Assembly (NCBI GenBank): GCA_026168455.1
Contig: CM047430.1
Coordinates: 4,425,448 to 4,489,447, forward strand
Length of the DNA: 64,000 nt
Direction: 5' to 3'
Source: Theocolax elegans
Taxonomy: Eukaryota; Arthropoda; Insecta; Hymenoptera; Cerocephalidae
Of this stretch, positions 1-10,395 are shown in pieces (positions within the stretch are counted from its first letter, which is position 1; every line of letters starts with the position of its first letter). The notes beneath the pieces were generated by a model. The model was not told the origin of the DNA. It did not search any database and worked only from the letters and a program-made list of their open reading frames with translations. The translations under genes were made by a program, and so were the position numbers.

Positions 1-322
1 TTCAGCGGTTGCTTAAGAGGGCTGAAGCCAAATCGGTTAAAGATTTATTGGAGCTGGCGATGGACGCCGAGCAAACGCTCGAGCGGGAAAAGTTATATCG
101 ACCGCCTCCGGCAGGGGAAGATTTAATGCTCCCGGAACTTGCATATAAGGCAAAGTCCAAAAAGCGGTCGACCGCCAAGCCCAAGGTAGCAAGTGTGGCT
201 AAGGAGGTGAGTGAGTCGAGTCGGGAAGATCCGATTGAATGGCTCACAAAAGTCCTGGAAGAAACCCTTAGGACCATACGAACGAGTAGCCAGACAGCTG
301 GGGTTAAGGAGGATAAAGATAC
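1..322 (+). pseudogene. Gag fragment of Ty3/gypsy family B (truncated by window edge)
   Basis: The plus-strand reading frame matches the C-terminal third of the family B Gag encoded at 29620-31443, from about the LLKRAEAKSVKD segment to the residues just before its basic tail, with only scattered substitutions (for example E to G and M to K). Similarity stops abruptly near base 322, where the frame runs into unrelated AT-rich sequence. In the family, this part of Gag links the capsid to the zinc-knuckle nucleocapsid; no zinc knuckle is present here. The piece is therefore a 3'-truncated remnant whose upstream part lies outside the window. It shows that family B has more than one copy locally. 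Confidence 0.85.
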
Positions 323-562
323 GATAAGACGTTTTAATGTCACCCCTTTTCAAGACTATATTACTATATAAAATTAATTAATATTTTTATCGGTCTTACA
401 GTCAATTATATGGGCAGTCAGATTGCCCCTACTTATAATCACCCCCGAAGAATCTATAAAAATAAAAATAAAAATAAAAACACTAACTGAAAATAAAAAC
501 AAATTATTAATAAAGCAATCTGACTGACCCCCTGCACCAAAAATCAGCTAACCCCAAATATG
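323..562. other. AT-rich spacer with an imperfect inverted pair
   Basis: No gene is seen. A short inverted pair flanks A-rich sequence: CAGTCAGATTGC near 415-427 and GCAATCTGACTG near 513-525. It lies just beside the hammerhead-like motif and may be part of the same small retroelement remnant. Confidence 0.4.
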
Positions 563-606
563 CTATCCGACGTTTCGAGCTCGCTGCTGCTCCTCATCAG
601 GGACTC
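563..606 (-). ncRNA. Hammerhead-ribozyme-like motif 1
   Basis: Read on the minus strand this segment has the hammerhead order: GTCC, then CTGATGA, a hairpin with GAGC/GCTC stem and 8-nt loop, GAAA, C, GTC, then GGAT. GTCC and GGAT can pair as stem I. Stem III is reduced to the palindrome ACGT, which leaves no loop in a monomer. There is one extra G between CTGATGA and the stem II pairing, so activity is uncertain. Hammerheads of this minimal kind are known from Penelope-like retroelements, and a Penelope-like element lies at the other end of this window. A second related motif is at 34367-34412. Confidence 0.5.
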
Positions 607-884
607 ATTGACATAAGTAATATTTTATTATATTACTATATAATTGTTGTGTACTGAAGTGTGTGTATATATATGTAACTTTTAGAAAATATTAAAACGC
701 ACACACTTCCAGGTAAACTCAACAATAATACAGATATTATAATCATACAATCGCATGGCTACTTATAAATAATACGCCGAACCCTACATTATAACAAGCG
801 TTATAACAATATAAATCATTTAATAAACCGCTATAATTAAAATATGATAAATATAAAATATTGAAGCAGAAACTAAAATTCGGT
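607..884. other. AT-rich sequence without a gene
   Basis: No coding region is seen. A short hairpin near 656-710 has arms GAAGTGTGTG and CACACACTTC. The rest is AT-rich unique-looking sequence. Confidence 0.4.
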
Positions 885-992
885 GATAACTCTTTCACTC
901 AGTCGTCCGCTTAGTATGTTCGGTCTCTTAGTATCGGGGAACTATGTGATGCGCGGAGGTGGCACGTTTTCCGAGCTGTCGGGGGAATCCCA
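885..992 (+). repeat. Copy of a non-LTR 5' leader motif
   Basis: About 100 bases match, in the opposite orientation, the leader upstream of the CR1-type ORF1 near 61045-61145. Shared blocks include TCGGGG, ACTAT, GGAGGTGGC, CGTTTTC and GGGGGAATCCC in the same order, with about three quarters of positions alike by eye. Similarity ends after GGGGGAATCCC. No ORF1-like reading frame follows here, so this is either a fragment or a leader shared with another element. Confidence 0.65.
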
Positions 993-2249
993 GCAGGCCT
1001 CGACATAGCAAGTCGGGTTTACCACTTCTTCATTTCTTCTTCGATCCACCTCGATCGGCGGAGAGTTATACATTAATTAAGCGATCGCCTATTTTTCCGA
1101 AGAAGATATGAGAGATTTTCTGTCGTGGTTTTTGCTACGCCTGCCAGATTACCCACCGGCGTGATCGGGACCTGACTCTCCTGGGTCGGTAAGCGCAGGC
1201 AGTACTCTTATACTTGCATGTGTATTTGTACTTTTCATTTTAATCTTAAGTTTTCCCCCTTGAACCAATTGTGTGTGAACGTGTTTGTAGTGGTCAGAAA
1301 GTTGCTAGTAGGCAGTAGCGTCGATGTTCCGTCCTGAGTTCTCTCGGTAATCGAGTTCCCTTACAGTCGTGGCATCGACCGTTCTTCTCCCGCAATCCGC
1401 AGCAAGGTCCCACACGATCGGCAGTCGGCATTAGTACGGCAAGCGTGATTTGACTGTTTCCAGCGTTACCACTTTAAAGAGCAGTCTCCCACGCTGGCAA
1501 GGCTCGAATCGGGCCTAAGAACTAATGGCGGCCCAGGAGTGCGTAATTGGTGTTAGCGGCAGCATCCTCCAGAATAAGAAAGCACACGGTAACAAGAGAA
1601 CACTTTATTGAAGTCTGTGCCTCCTAACTGGTATCTTCTGCTTTGTGCCCGCTTTCCCCGATCGAGAACAGAGTGTAGCCATAACTTGCTTGGATCACGC
1701 CCGTTTATAGGTATCTCCGCATTCATACAAGACGATCTTATTTATAGAGATGCCTTTCACTCATAACCCGGTTGGAAGAAGGATCCAATTGTAGGATTTC
1801 CTCCCACACAAGGACATGATCAAGTTAGTCGGGAGTGTATGTCTTATTTATGAGTGGTTATAAGAAACATAACCTCTATCGGCAACATTTTAATTATTAT
1901 GTTGTCCGCGGTCACGTATTTGATGTATTAGCGACTAACCAGAGAGATTGGATGCAATCTCCTATTTCTACTGATTTACCTGGTCATTCCACGATCCTCA
2001 ACCAGTGGACGTGTCCGGTATGGAATATTGCTGTAACGTCCTAAGGGGTGTTCCCGGCAAGAGCAGAGAGTCCACTGAGTGTGGGACTCAGTAGGAGCAA
2101 ACTACTAATTTCCACTAAACCCACATATCTCTGTTCGCACCGACACCACCCCAGAACTGATATTCATATTATTTCAGACTGGGCGACTGTTCTTGCGTGT
2201 CCAAAAATACATTCATTCTTTTACTCTTTCATTCTCGAATCACATTCGC
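993..2249. other. No recognised gene; likely 3' flank of the R1-like element
   Basis: The stretch is of mixed composition, GC-richer than the surrounding AT-rich DNA. Short open frames at 1835-2044 and 2048-2299 show no recognisable motif. The part next to 2250 is downstream of the R1-like stop codon on the minus strand and may be its 3' untranslated region. Confidence 0.35.
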
Positions 2250-4330
2250 TCAATCTATCAGACATCCATTTGCTTTTCTGCTCCGCAACAAATTTGTAAC
2301 GTAATTAGTGTTCAGGCGCCAGTTGTCCACGTTCATCGTCATAAGTCTAGTCATGTTTTCTGGCGTGATCGATCCTATGTCCACTTCAGGACGTTGTCGC
2401 TGATCTGCCCATCGCTCGCAAGCGAAGAACATATGATCAGCGTCGTCACAAGCCCATCCGCATTCAGACGAAGCAGGTCTGTCTATCCTGTGCAAATAGC
2501 CACGAAAGTATCCATGTCCAGAGAAAAATTGGGTGAGATACAAATCTACCTCACCGTGGTTTTTCCTCTTTCACGGAGTAACTACGGGGATGAGTCTTCG
2601 CGTCCATCTCGCTTGTGGGGTGTTCATCCATCGCGTCTGCCAGAGTTCCAGACTTTTCGTTTGTTGCAGCGTCGCCCCTCGCTGTATCCGCGCTTCGGTC
2701 ATATACGCGTTTCTTTTTAATCGCGAGCAGGTCGAACGGAATCACGCCGGTAAAACGAGAACGGCGTGTGCGGACACCGTCCTGTACGCGTACGCGATTC
2801 GTAACACGCCCACCCGCTGTACTTCCGTCATCGCTTTGATCTGTCTTTTAACATGCAACGCGTCCGCCCAGATTTCCGCACGGTAAAGCATGATCGAGGC
2901 TGTACGCTCATCAGTAGTCGTCGTATACTCGGTCTCGGTCCGTTCGTATTGGCCATGAGTCTGTTCAAAGCCTTCGTTTCTTCCCTTGCTTTCTGTGTTA
3001 CTGTGGCTATGTGGGACCAGAAACTCAGTTTCGTGTCCAGAGTCACCCCCAGATACTTGACTTCGTCTCGGACCATCACTTGGTCGCCACTCATCGTCAT
3101 CGGTATCCCGGTATCGATCCTTCGTCTAGTTAGTAACAGAAGTTCCGTCTTTTATAACGCAAAATTCATTCATAACATGATTCAGTTTTAGCTTTAAGTG
3201 TGTTTCACGGGCCACGATGATGGCCGCGACATCGTCAGCGAAGGCAATGAGGGATGTGTCCGTCAGCATCTCCAATCGGAGGAGGCTGTCATACAGTATA
3301 TTCCAGAAGTCAGACCCCAGAATAGAATCCTGGTTATTCGTCTGTCCTTCCGTCCGTCAGTGGTCTCGTAACTAAAGCGTCAGTCACTCAGATAATCCTT
3401 CATTACTCGGAGAAGGTACTCTGGCACCCGGAACACTGTTTCCAGCGCTTCCAGTATATCCACCCACCTCGCCGAGTTGAAGGCGTTTTTGACGTCCAGT
3501 GTAACCAGTAATACCAGAGGTCTAGTTGCATGGCACTTAGCGTTTCGTCAGTCAAATATGTCTTTAACCACGTTTATCGCTCCGATGGTCTAGCGCCCTT
3601 TCCGAAAACCGTACTGTCGGTCTGATAAGTCCCCCGCGTCGTTTATCACCTGTAGAAGTCTTGGTCTTTGCATTAGTTCGTATAGTTTCCCAACCGTGTT
3701 GAGCAGGCACAGGGGCCTGTGGGAAGACGGATTCTCAGGATCCCTGTTACCCTTACTAATGAGAAACAATTGAGCCTTCTTCCAGAGCTTGCTAAAGATG
3801 CCCTCCACCAGGCACCCGTTAAGTCTGTCGAGGAGCACCGGCGGCCGCCGTGATATGACAGCTTGTAAGATTTCCGACGGCACACCGTCAGTGCCCGGTG
3901 CCTTGCTAGGTTTTAACAAGGTTGCAGCTCTTGCAAGCTCCTCTCTCGTAAAAAGGGCACTCTTCGTCTGTTTATTCGACGTCCTCCTTCCTTCTCTCTG
4001 GGTGAGCCGTGTAAAGACCGTCGACGATTCTGTCTATCGTGTGTGCGTCTCTAGTTATTGGAGGAACCGGTTTCCCCAGTTGGCGGGTCACGATCTTGTA
4101 ACCCGCACCCCAGGGATCCGAGTCCAGCTCATCCGTCAGTCTCTGCACTCTTTTTTGCTGTTATTTATGGCGTACCGCAAACGCCTTCGGAGAGAGCCAT
4201 TGTGGTTTGATGGTCGCAGGCTCGTTGGGCCCTTCGTCTGAAAGTTAGGTAATTACGTCTCATGTCCGCGATTTCACTAGTCCACCAGTTAGTCTCTCGT
4301 TTGCTGAAGAAACTGGGTTAGTTCCCCAGC
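2250..4330 (-). pseudogene. R1/TRAS-like non-LTR reverse transcriptase, broken
   Basis: Pieces of one minus-strand polyprotein occur in order. From high to low coordinate they are: an endonuclease-RT linker with NWWTSEIADMRR (about 4270-4330) and DPWGAGYKIVTRQLG (about 4090-4140); RT fingers with SKAPGTDGVPSEIL (near 3890) and RQYGFRKGR (3590-3620); motif A LDVKNAF (3480-3502); the SILGSDFWNILYD segment (near 3300); the catalytic FADD (3231-3242); YLGVTLD (3036-3058); and a C-terminal domain with FSGHGYFRGYLHRI and a Cys-His stretch (2250-2543). This order and the C-terminal 'GHGYF.YLHR' block are typical of the R1 clade, which often inserts site-specifically. Several frameshifts and stops separate the pieces, and the endonuclease is missing or unrecognisable upstream. 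It is dead as a protein-coding unit. Confidence 0.85.
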
Positions 4331-5069
4331 GAGCGCTTCAGCCCTATCGTGGTTAGAGACCCCACGAGGCACCACCTATGACAGTGGATCCTCGCGTATC
4401 AGAAACTTGTCAAGCTTTCTCTCTCGTACACACACGTTGTATACGGCTATTTCCCGCTCATTCCGTCGTTCCCCTCCTCGGTGTGCCGGCACGCGCCGCG
4501 GCGTGCATACACGAGAGCAGCGAGCGCCGCCCCCCTCTCTGCCGCGCTGACCCTAGTATACGAGCAGACGACCGAGTGTATTGCACGCGAGTCGGGTGAC
4601 GTTTGTTTACTTGGTCGCGAATGGGTTTTTCTTTTGTGTGTGTAGTAAGTGCGCCAGTTCCTGAGTCATCGTCTTCGTAGCCGATTTTGTTCTTCATCAC
4701 CAGGTCATCGGGACATGTGTTGGATCCACGTGGGAAACATGGTTGGACAACGGTAGCGATATAATGGTATCGTTCCTTCTTCTTTACTTTACTCCTTCCG
4801 TTTCCAATCCTCCAATTTCCTCAACAAATTAATAAAAACTCCATTAATTCCTTTCCTTTACGTGTTTAAATATCGGTGACGAGAATGGCTAGGGCCAGGA
4901 TTCGTGGCCGGTGTTTACTTCTTTCCTAACCTCTGTTTCCTTATTCTATACATGACTATCCTATTACTACTATATATAATCCCTCTATTAATCATCCTAT
5001 CCTAACCTTATATATTCTAGATTTACTTATTATTAACCCTTCAGGTAACCAACACTACCAAGGAGCGGA
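4331..5069. other. No recognised gene
   Basis: Moderately GC-rich to 4620, then AT-rich. The plus-strand frame at 4378-4599 has no family motif. Nothing is supported beyond possible residual 5' sequence of the R1-like element. Confidence 0.35.
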
Positions 5070-5225
5070 CCCAGGACCAACAAGGATCACCAAGGACTCA
5101 TCGCCTCGAAGGGGAATGGGACATCAATGGGCAGTACCGAGTATCACCCAGAACTCATCGCCTCCAAGGACAAGACTCGCAGGGATAGCATCGTTGGATC
5201 ACCCAGGACTCATCGCCTCAAAGGT
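5070..5225 (+). repeat. Three ~56-bp tandem repeats in an exon-like context
   Basis: The phrase ACTCATCGCCT recurs at about 5096, 5152 and 5208, each time within CACCNAGRACTCATCGCCTCNAAGG, giving a period of 55-57 bases. The array follows TTCAGGTAACC and ends in AAGGTATGG; a pyrimidine-rich TTTCTTTTCAG lies at about 5314-5326. The last repeat could thus be followed by an intron of roughly 95 bases, but no open reading frame with known motifs accompanies it. Confidence 0.5.
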
Positions 5226-5705
5226 ATGGTATTCTATTATTAATACTATCTTACATATATGTTTTTCCTACACTAGCATCATAAACGATTCAGTAATATT
5301 AACATATCTCTTTCTTTCTTTTCAGGTCTATCCCCTCTACTAAGGATTGCCTCCAACGTATATATCTAATTATAAATTATAAATTAATACCGATGTGAGG
5401 TTTACCTCACAAATGTAGATAGATTATTATTGTTTTTATTTTTAAGCTAAACATTCAAAACTGACCGCGTTTTCATGTAGTATAATAAATTTAAATTTTC
5501 TAATTTGTTCGTAATATTATAAACAATATGTAATAATAATAACATTTATATATTCTGGCACAACAACAAATAATTATTGACCATAAAAATTAATTAGCAG
5601 TAGTGTAATTTTTAATTATTTAATTTTAATTATTTAAATCATATTGATAATTACGTACTTACGCAGTCACAGCAATCTAAAATATTGAATTAATTAATAA
5701 TTACA
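5226..5705. other. AT-rich flank of family A LTR copy 1
   Basis: AT-rich sequence with no gene. It contains a copy of a repeated block (about 5556-5592, ending CTGGCAC when read from outside) that recurs at 13758-13808 and 42392-42440 in the opposite orientation. The family A LTR starts at 5706. Confidence 0.5.
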
Positions 5706-7440
5706 TGTGACGTGACAACCTTTCTTTGGGTTTTACCATTACTATAGATTTTTGCTGCTTGCTATTAGATTTGATGTAAGTTAGGTACGAAACCATCTAT
5801 GCATCTTGTAACGGTCACGCTGGGGATTAGGGCGTGGCGTCAAAGGCGAAATAAGTGAATAAAATATATAAAATAATAGTAATTTATTATAATAGCTAAT
5901 AAGAATATTGGGCGCCAGCCGCGTACGATCGCGGCGAATTTATACAATTACGCTCGGCTGCGTGCGAGCTGCTGCTACTTGCTGCGCGAGGGAAGGGGAG
6001 GGGAATGAAAGGGGAAGCACACTTACGCGTTGGAGGAAACGCGGATATCCAATGCAGGCGTGCACCCACCTTATCAACGTGGAGATCGTCTCCTCGAGTT
6101 GCTGCTTATGCTCAGTCAAATGCTCTCTCTCGTGCACACACACACACTCGAAAGTATAACATATATCGGTCGGCCGATGTTGCTTCGAAGGCGTCCCGAT
6201 GAGCTCTCTCGAGCTCGGGCTCGTTCGCTGCTTCGCTGCTCGGGCCCGACGTGCGCGCGCAGCTTCTCGCGTCGAGTCGCCCGTCGGCCGCCGTCGTCTC
6301 GCGCGCCTCGTGTAGTGAGTGCTCGCGGCCATGTTTAAGGCGGACGGTATTGCCGGGGCTGCTGCTTCCCACGAGAGGACGGTGTTCCCGGTGATGCTAT
6401 AAACCAGGTAAGCCTTTATGATCGTTCCTTCGTGATGCCAATTTATCGGCTAATGAGTCCACTCTGTTGCAGGTGCAGACGGGACGGCCGCTCCTCGAGT
6501 CTTCTCTCTCACTCGCTCTCACGGTGGCTGCTCAGCTGGTGCGCGTCGGGTCAGTGACTGCTGCTCTTCTTCGGTGCTGCGTTGCTGCGGGGATTCTGGC
6601 TGCTTCCTAGGTGAATATCTATCTCCCGAGGGAGTGCTGCGTATTATTTACCAATTATTAATTGAGAGTTATGGTAATGTTATGATTACCATAACCTCAC
6701 TTCCAATCCTCTCCTAGCATGTAGCTGTCAGTTACTATGTGCAACTACATGCGTCCTTGATTCCTTCTAATCAGGATTATTATTAATTATCTAACTGTTT
6801 CACAGCTTCCTGGATGTCTTGTTGCTGCTCGTGTTGCTCCATCTGGCACCTTGGGCCATCGCAGGCTGCTCCGTGGTCCTGGTGCGAAGCCTCCTGGAAG
6901 TTGTGTCGCCTCTCCTGACATGCTCCTTCCATGTGCTACGTGGAGGGAACCAAGAGAAGTATTGGGGATTTGGGGAGCTTCGGATAGGCTAGGTAGGCTT
7001 AGAGATGTGAGGGTACGTAGGCTAGTTTGTATTGGGACTCGCTCGCTTACTATTTTGACAGGTATTACATACCTTGTTACAATTTATGTCTTGTTGCAGA
7101 CTTATTAATCTTGATTTTATGTGTAAATTGAGACACATTATATTAGCACATATTGGCCGTTATAACTGGAGTGTGTATTTGAGTGTATTAGTTAGTGTAT
7201 CTTTTGTATGTATTATACACATTTCTATCACCACGCATTGGGCCATAGAAACGGTAGTGTGTAATTTAATATTACTTAAATGAATAACTATAAATTTTTC
7301 ATAAATATTTACAATATTTATTTATTTAATTTCATTACAAATCCTTATAATAAAAGGACTTGTACTAATAAAACTATGAAATCTAATGTTAATGCTACGA
7401 AGGCTTATATATCAAATGAATCCTTGTATATAAATTTCCG
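5706..7440 (-). mobile_element. 3' LTR of Ty3/gypsy family A copy 1, partial and interrupted
   Basis: The sequence 5706-5806 plus 7086-7440 matches, in reverse orientation, the 3' half of the complete family A LTR at 41123-42384, including the terminal TGTGACGT. It is interrupted by a 1275-bp insertion (5807-7081). Its other end is lost: at about 7440 LTR sequence changes directly to RNase H coding sequence. Both sequences share a stretch resembling ATAAATTYCCRTC at that point, so a deletion between short similar sequences probably removed the integrase, the polypurine tract and the first ~800 bases of the LTR. Confidence 0.8.
5807..7081. mobile_element. Insertion with TGTAAC...GTTACA ends, probable solo LTR
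   Basis: The insertion sits inside the family A LTR, and comparison with intact copies at 24091 and 42384 defines its ends. It begins TGTAACGG and ends TTGTTACA, a TG...CA form with short inverted termini. The flanks ATCT (5803-5806) and ATTT (7082-7085) fit a 4-bp target duplication with one change. No coding region is seen. The interior is unusually GC-rich (5890-6620), with a possible small frame at 6331-6402 and splice-like sites (CAGGTAAGCC at 6402, TTGCAG near 6468). It resembles a promoter-bearing LTR. Unlike family B, its interior matches no other copy here. Confidence 0.6.
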
Positions 7441-7441
7441 T

Positions 7442-8200
7442 CTTCTTAAACGTGAATTTGTAAATTTACAATTTTGCAAAAATGATAAAGCTTCATGATC
7501 TGTTCTAACTATAACCTTAGACGCGCCCCTTAAATACGTATCTAATTTATGTAATGTCCAGACTATTGCTAACATTTCTTTTTTTGTTGTAAAATAATTT
7601 ATTTCATTACCTTTTAATGTACGACTAATATATGTTACTATTTGTTCATCACCGTCTTCATCTAATCGTGATAAAATTCCGGCAATCGCGTAATCACTTG
7701 CATCCGTAGTTAATATATACGGTTTTTTCGGATTTACGAAATTTAATATTATCTTATCGTCAAAGAATTCTTTTATTTTATCGAAAGCTTTTTGTTGCTC
7801 TTCCTTCCATTCATATCTTATATCCTTTTTGAGTAATTTGAGAAGTGGAATAGTTTCTTTTGAATAATTTTTTGCAAATTTTGTATAATAATTTAGAAAC
7901 CCTAAGAAACTTTGTAATTCTTTATCATTTCTTGGCTCTTTAAAATTTTTTATAGTCTTAGTTTTGTCTGGATTTAATTTAATCCCTTTACTTGTTATTA
8001 TATTACCTAAAAATTTAATTTTTTGTTTAACGATATTTGATTTCGCAAAATTTAATTTTAAATTGCATTTTTCTAATCTATTAAAAAATATATCTAAATG
8101 TCGTAAATTCTCTTCAAAATCTTTTGACATTATAAATATATCATCTACAAATGATAATATAAAATCTAAATCGTGTATAGCTATATCAAGACCTCTTAAT
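7442..8200 (-). pseudogene. Family A copy 1: RT C-terminal part and RNase H
   Basis: The minus-strand frame gives the catalytic FVDD of reverse transcriptase (about 8135-8150), then the RT connection with FLGNIITSKGIKLNPDK and LGFLNYYTKF, then RNase H with TTDASDYAIAGIL, ISRTLKGNE, YFTTKKEMLAIVW and RTDHEAL. These are characteristic of Ty3/gypsy Pol. The RNase H ends at the LQNCKFTNSRLRR segment, where the frame runs into LTR sequence; integrase is absent. The companion fragment at 34545 starts at the same segment. A one-base frameshift near 8215 separates it from the RT fingers upstream. Confidence 0.88.
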
Positions 8201-8600
8201 AATGCCGCACTACTCTTATTTTTATACCAAATGGTATGACATTAAATTCATAAACCTTATTATCGCAAATAAAAGCAGTATATTTTTTACTTTCTTCCGT
8301 TAGCGCGATTTGCCAAAAACTATTTGATAAATCAAAATTAGACATAAAATCTCGATTTTTACATTGAATAAATATCTCTTCTACACCAGGTAGAGATTCA
8401 TAATCATCTACGAGTTTATTATTTAATTTTCTTGCATCCAAATATATTCTTATTGATCCGTCTTTTTTAGGTACAATTACACAAAGATTTATATATGGGC
8501 TTGTAGATCGTCGAATAATACCGAAATCTAACATTTTTTCTACTTCCTTTTTCACTCTTTCACGATAGGCTATAGGTATAGGATATGGTTTTGTATAATA
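8196..8600 (-). pseudogene. Family A copy 1: RT fingers and palm
   Basis: The frame includes EVEKMLDFGIIRRSTSPY, the KKDGSIRIYLDARKLN segment (usually R.C.DYR.LN) and FDLSNSFWQIALTEES, followed by FNVIPFGIK. These are the standard N-terminal blocks of a Ty3/gypsy reverse transcriptase. The aspartate of motif A is kept (NFDLSNSFWQI). The frame breaks right after FGIK; the next block continues in the neighbouring frame at 8200. Confidence 0.87.
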
Positions 8601-8638
8601 TGTTATTTCATTACGTCTTTTTAATTGATATTTGAAAT

Positions 8639-9182
8639 CTAGAAGTTGTCCTGGGGTTCTTTGGAATCCGGTTTGATTTTATATATTAAATTTTTTAATT
8701 TATTTTTCTGTGTATTATTTAAAATTACACTAGAATTTATTTGATCATTGATTTCCTTTTCGGATATATCATAATCATAGTCTAAATTAGACGATTCATT
8801 GTCCCAATTGAATTCTAAATCTTTATTTTCTAGATTATCCTCAAATTCAATTGACATAGTTTCATACTCATTTGAGTTTATTTGTATTTCATTAAATTTT
8901 ATATTACCGATCTTTTCCCCAACTTCGTATATAATTTCATTATTAACCGTATCAATTAACATTTTTAAAATTTTTTGAGAATCATAACCTAATATACAAG
9001 GTCTTATTAATTTTGGTATTACTATAAATCTTAAATTTTCCATTAATCCACCTATATTTGTTTTAAGTAAAACTTGTTGCTTAATTCGTGTTGATTTTAA
9101 ACCCGTTGCACCTTTAATAATTTTTCCTGATATTGGTAACGTAGGTTTATTTTTGAATTGATTTTTATTTTTATTATAAAAT
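8639..9182 (-). pseudogene. Family A copy 1: protease C-terminus and PR-RT linker
   Basis: The open frame reads on from about 9180 through LPISGKIIKGATGLKS, VIPKLIRPCILGYD and an acidic, asparagine-rich linker. The pattern of a hydrophobic '.I.G' block followed by 'P.L....ILG.D' is that of the C-terminal half of a retropepsin. The active-site D-T/S-G part should lie just upstream, but the 1.2-kb foldback begins at 9186 and I could not find the active site on its far side. Confidence 0.65.
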
Positions 9183-9185
9183 TCT

Positions 9186-10395
9186 AATAAAAAAAATATT
9201 TTTAGTAATAATAAAAAAAATAGTAAAAATTAGGAAGTCGAGTCGTAACAAATGTTGTTCCGGGTCCAAAATCAGGGCGTCTCTTTTCGTTCACCATCGT
9301 CTAAACTGAAAAAAAGAAAATTTAAAAACACACAAAGTATCTATCTTTAATTTTTTAATTAATAATGAAAAACATATTAGATTATCATATTGACATTTAA
9401 AAGTTTCAATCTAAATATACATTTTTAATAAAAAATTAAAATTAAAACATTTTATTAAACAAAAAGTAAGTAATTTAGTTTAATTTAACGAAAAAAAATT
9501 CTGTAAGAATAAAAAACTTATCTGATTTTGATGGAGATTTTGGCTGATGCTCTAATCATTTATAACTTTTTTATCTATGAACTCGATTCTTTGCGTAATA
9601 ATTTTACTGTTGCTTGGAATATGTTACTCATATATCCTTAACATTATCAACAATAATAACTTTGATTTTTGCGACTAGTCCCGTGAAGAACTGTTTAATT
9701 AGATGAAATACGTCGGAGAATATTTCGCGCTACGAGTGAGAGTACGTGAAGGTTAGATGGCAAACTGAAGTTGGTTCAACAAACTTGACGTTGGTTTCTT
9801 TATGCTTATTACCTATACGTTATGTTTAGTCTAATGAATGACAATAAGAGAAACTAACTTCAGTTTGCCATCTAACCTTTGAGTAATCTCACGCGTAGCG
9901 CGAAATATTCACCGAAGAATTGCATCTCATTATGCAGTTCTTCACGGGACTGGTCGCGAAAATAGTTGTTTTATTGTTCGAGTTTAAGAATCGAGCTCAT
10001 AGATACAGAAGTATGTGATTTATACGATGTATACGATTAGGGTATCAGGCAAAATCTCCTTCGAAATCAGATAAGCTTTTTATTTCTTTAGTATATATTT
10101 AAAAAATTATTTACTTTTTGTTTAATAAAATTAATGTTTTAATTTTAATTTTGTATTAAAAATGTTTATTTAGATTGAAACTTTTAAATGTTAATATGAT
10201 AATCTAATGTTTTTTATTATTAATTAAAAAATTAAGATAGATAGTTAGTGTGTTTTTAAATTTTCTTTTTTTCAGTTTAGACGATGGTGACCGAAAAGAG
10301 ACGCCCTGATTTTGGACCCGGAACAACATTTGTTACGACTCGACTTCGTAATTTTTACTATTTCTTTTATTATTACTAAAAATACTTTTTTTATT
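9186..10395. mobile_element. 1.2-kb foldback element inserted in family A copy 1
   Basis: Two arms of about 570 bases are inverted copies of each other. For example, GAAGTCGAGTCGTAAC at 9235 mirrors GTTACGACTCGACTTC at 10331, and GGTTAGATGGCAAACTGAAG near 9753 mirrors CTTCAGTTTGCCATCTAACC near 9863. The central unpaired part is about 60-90 bases. Near the outside each arm holds a short frame starting MVTEKRRPDFGPG, preceded by TTTTTTTCAG like a splice acceptor. No transposase is present, so it is non-autonomous. The element interrupts the protease region of the retrotransposon. The exact target duplication is unclear in the A/T-rich borders. Confidence 0.85.

Noticed and set aside
1835..2299. 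Two short plus-strand frames as host exons
   Set aside because: No splice-site support, no domain, and they adjoin the 3' side of a non-LTR remnant.
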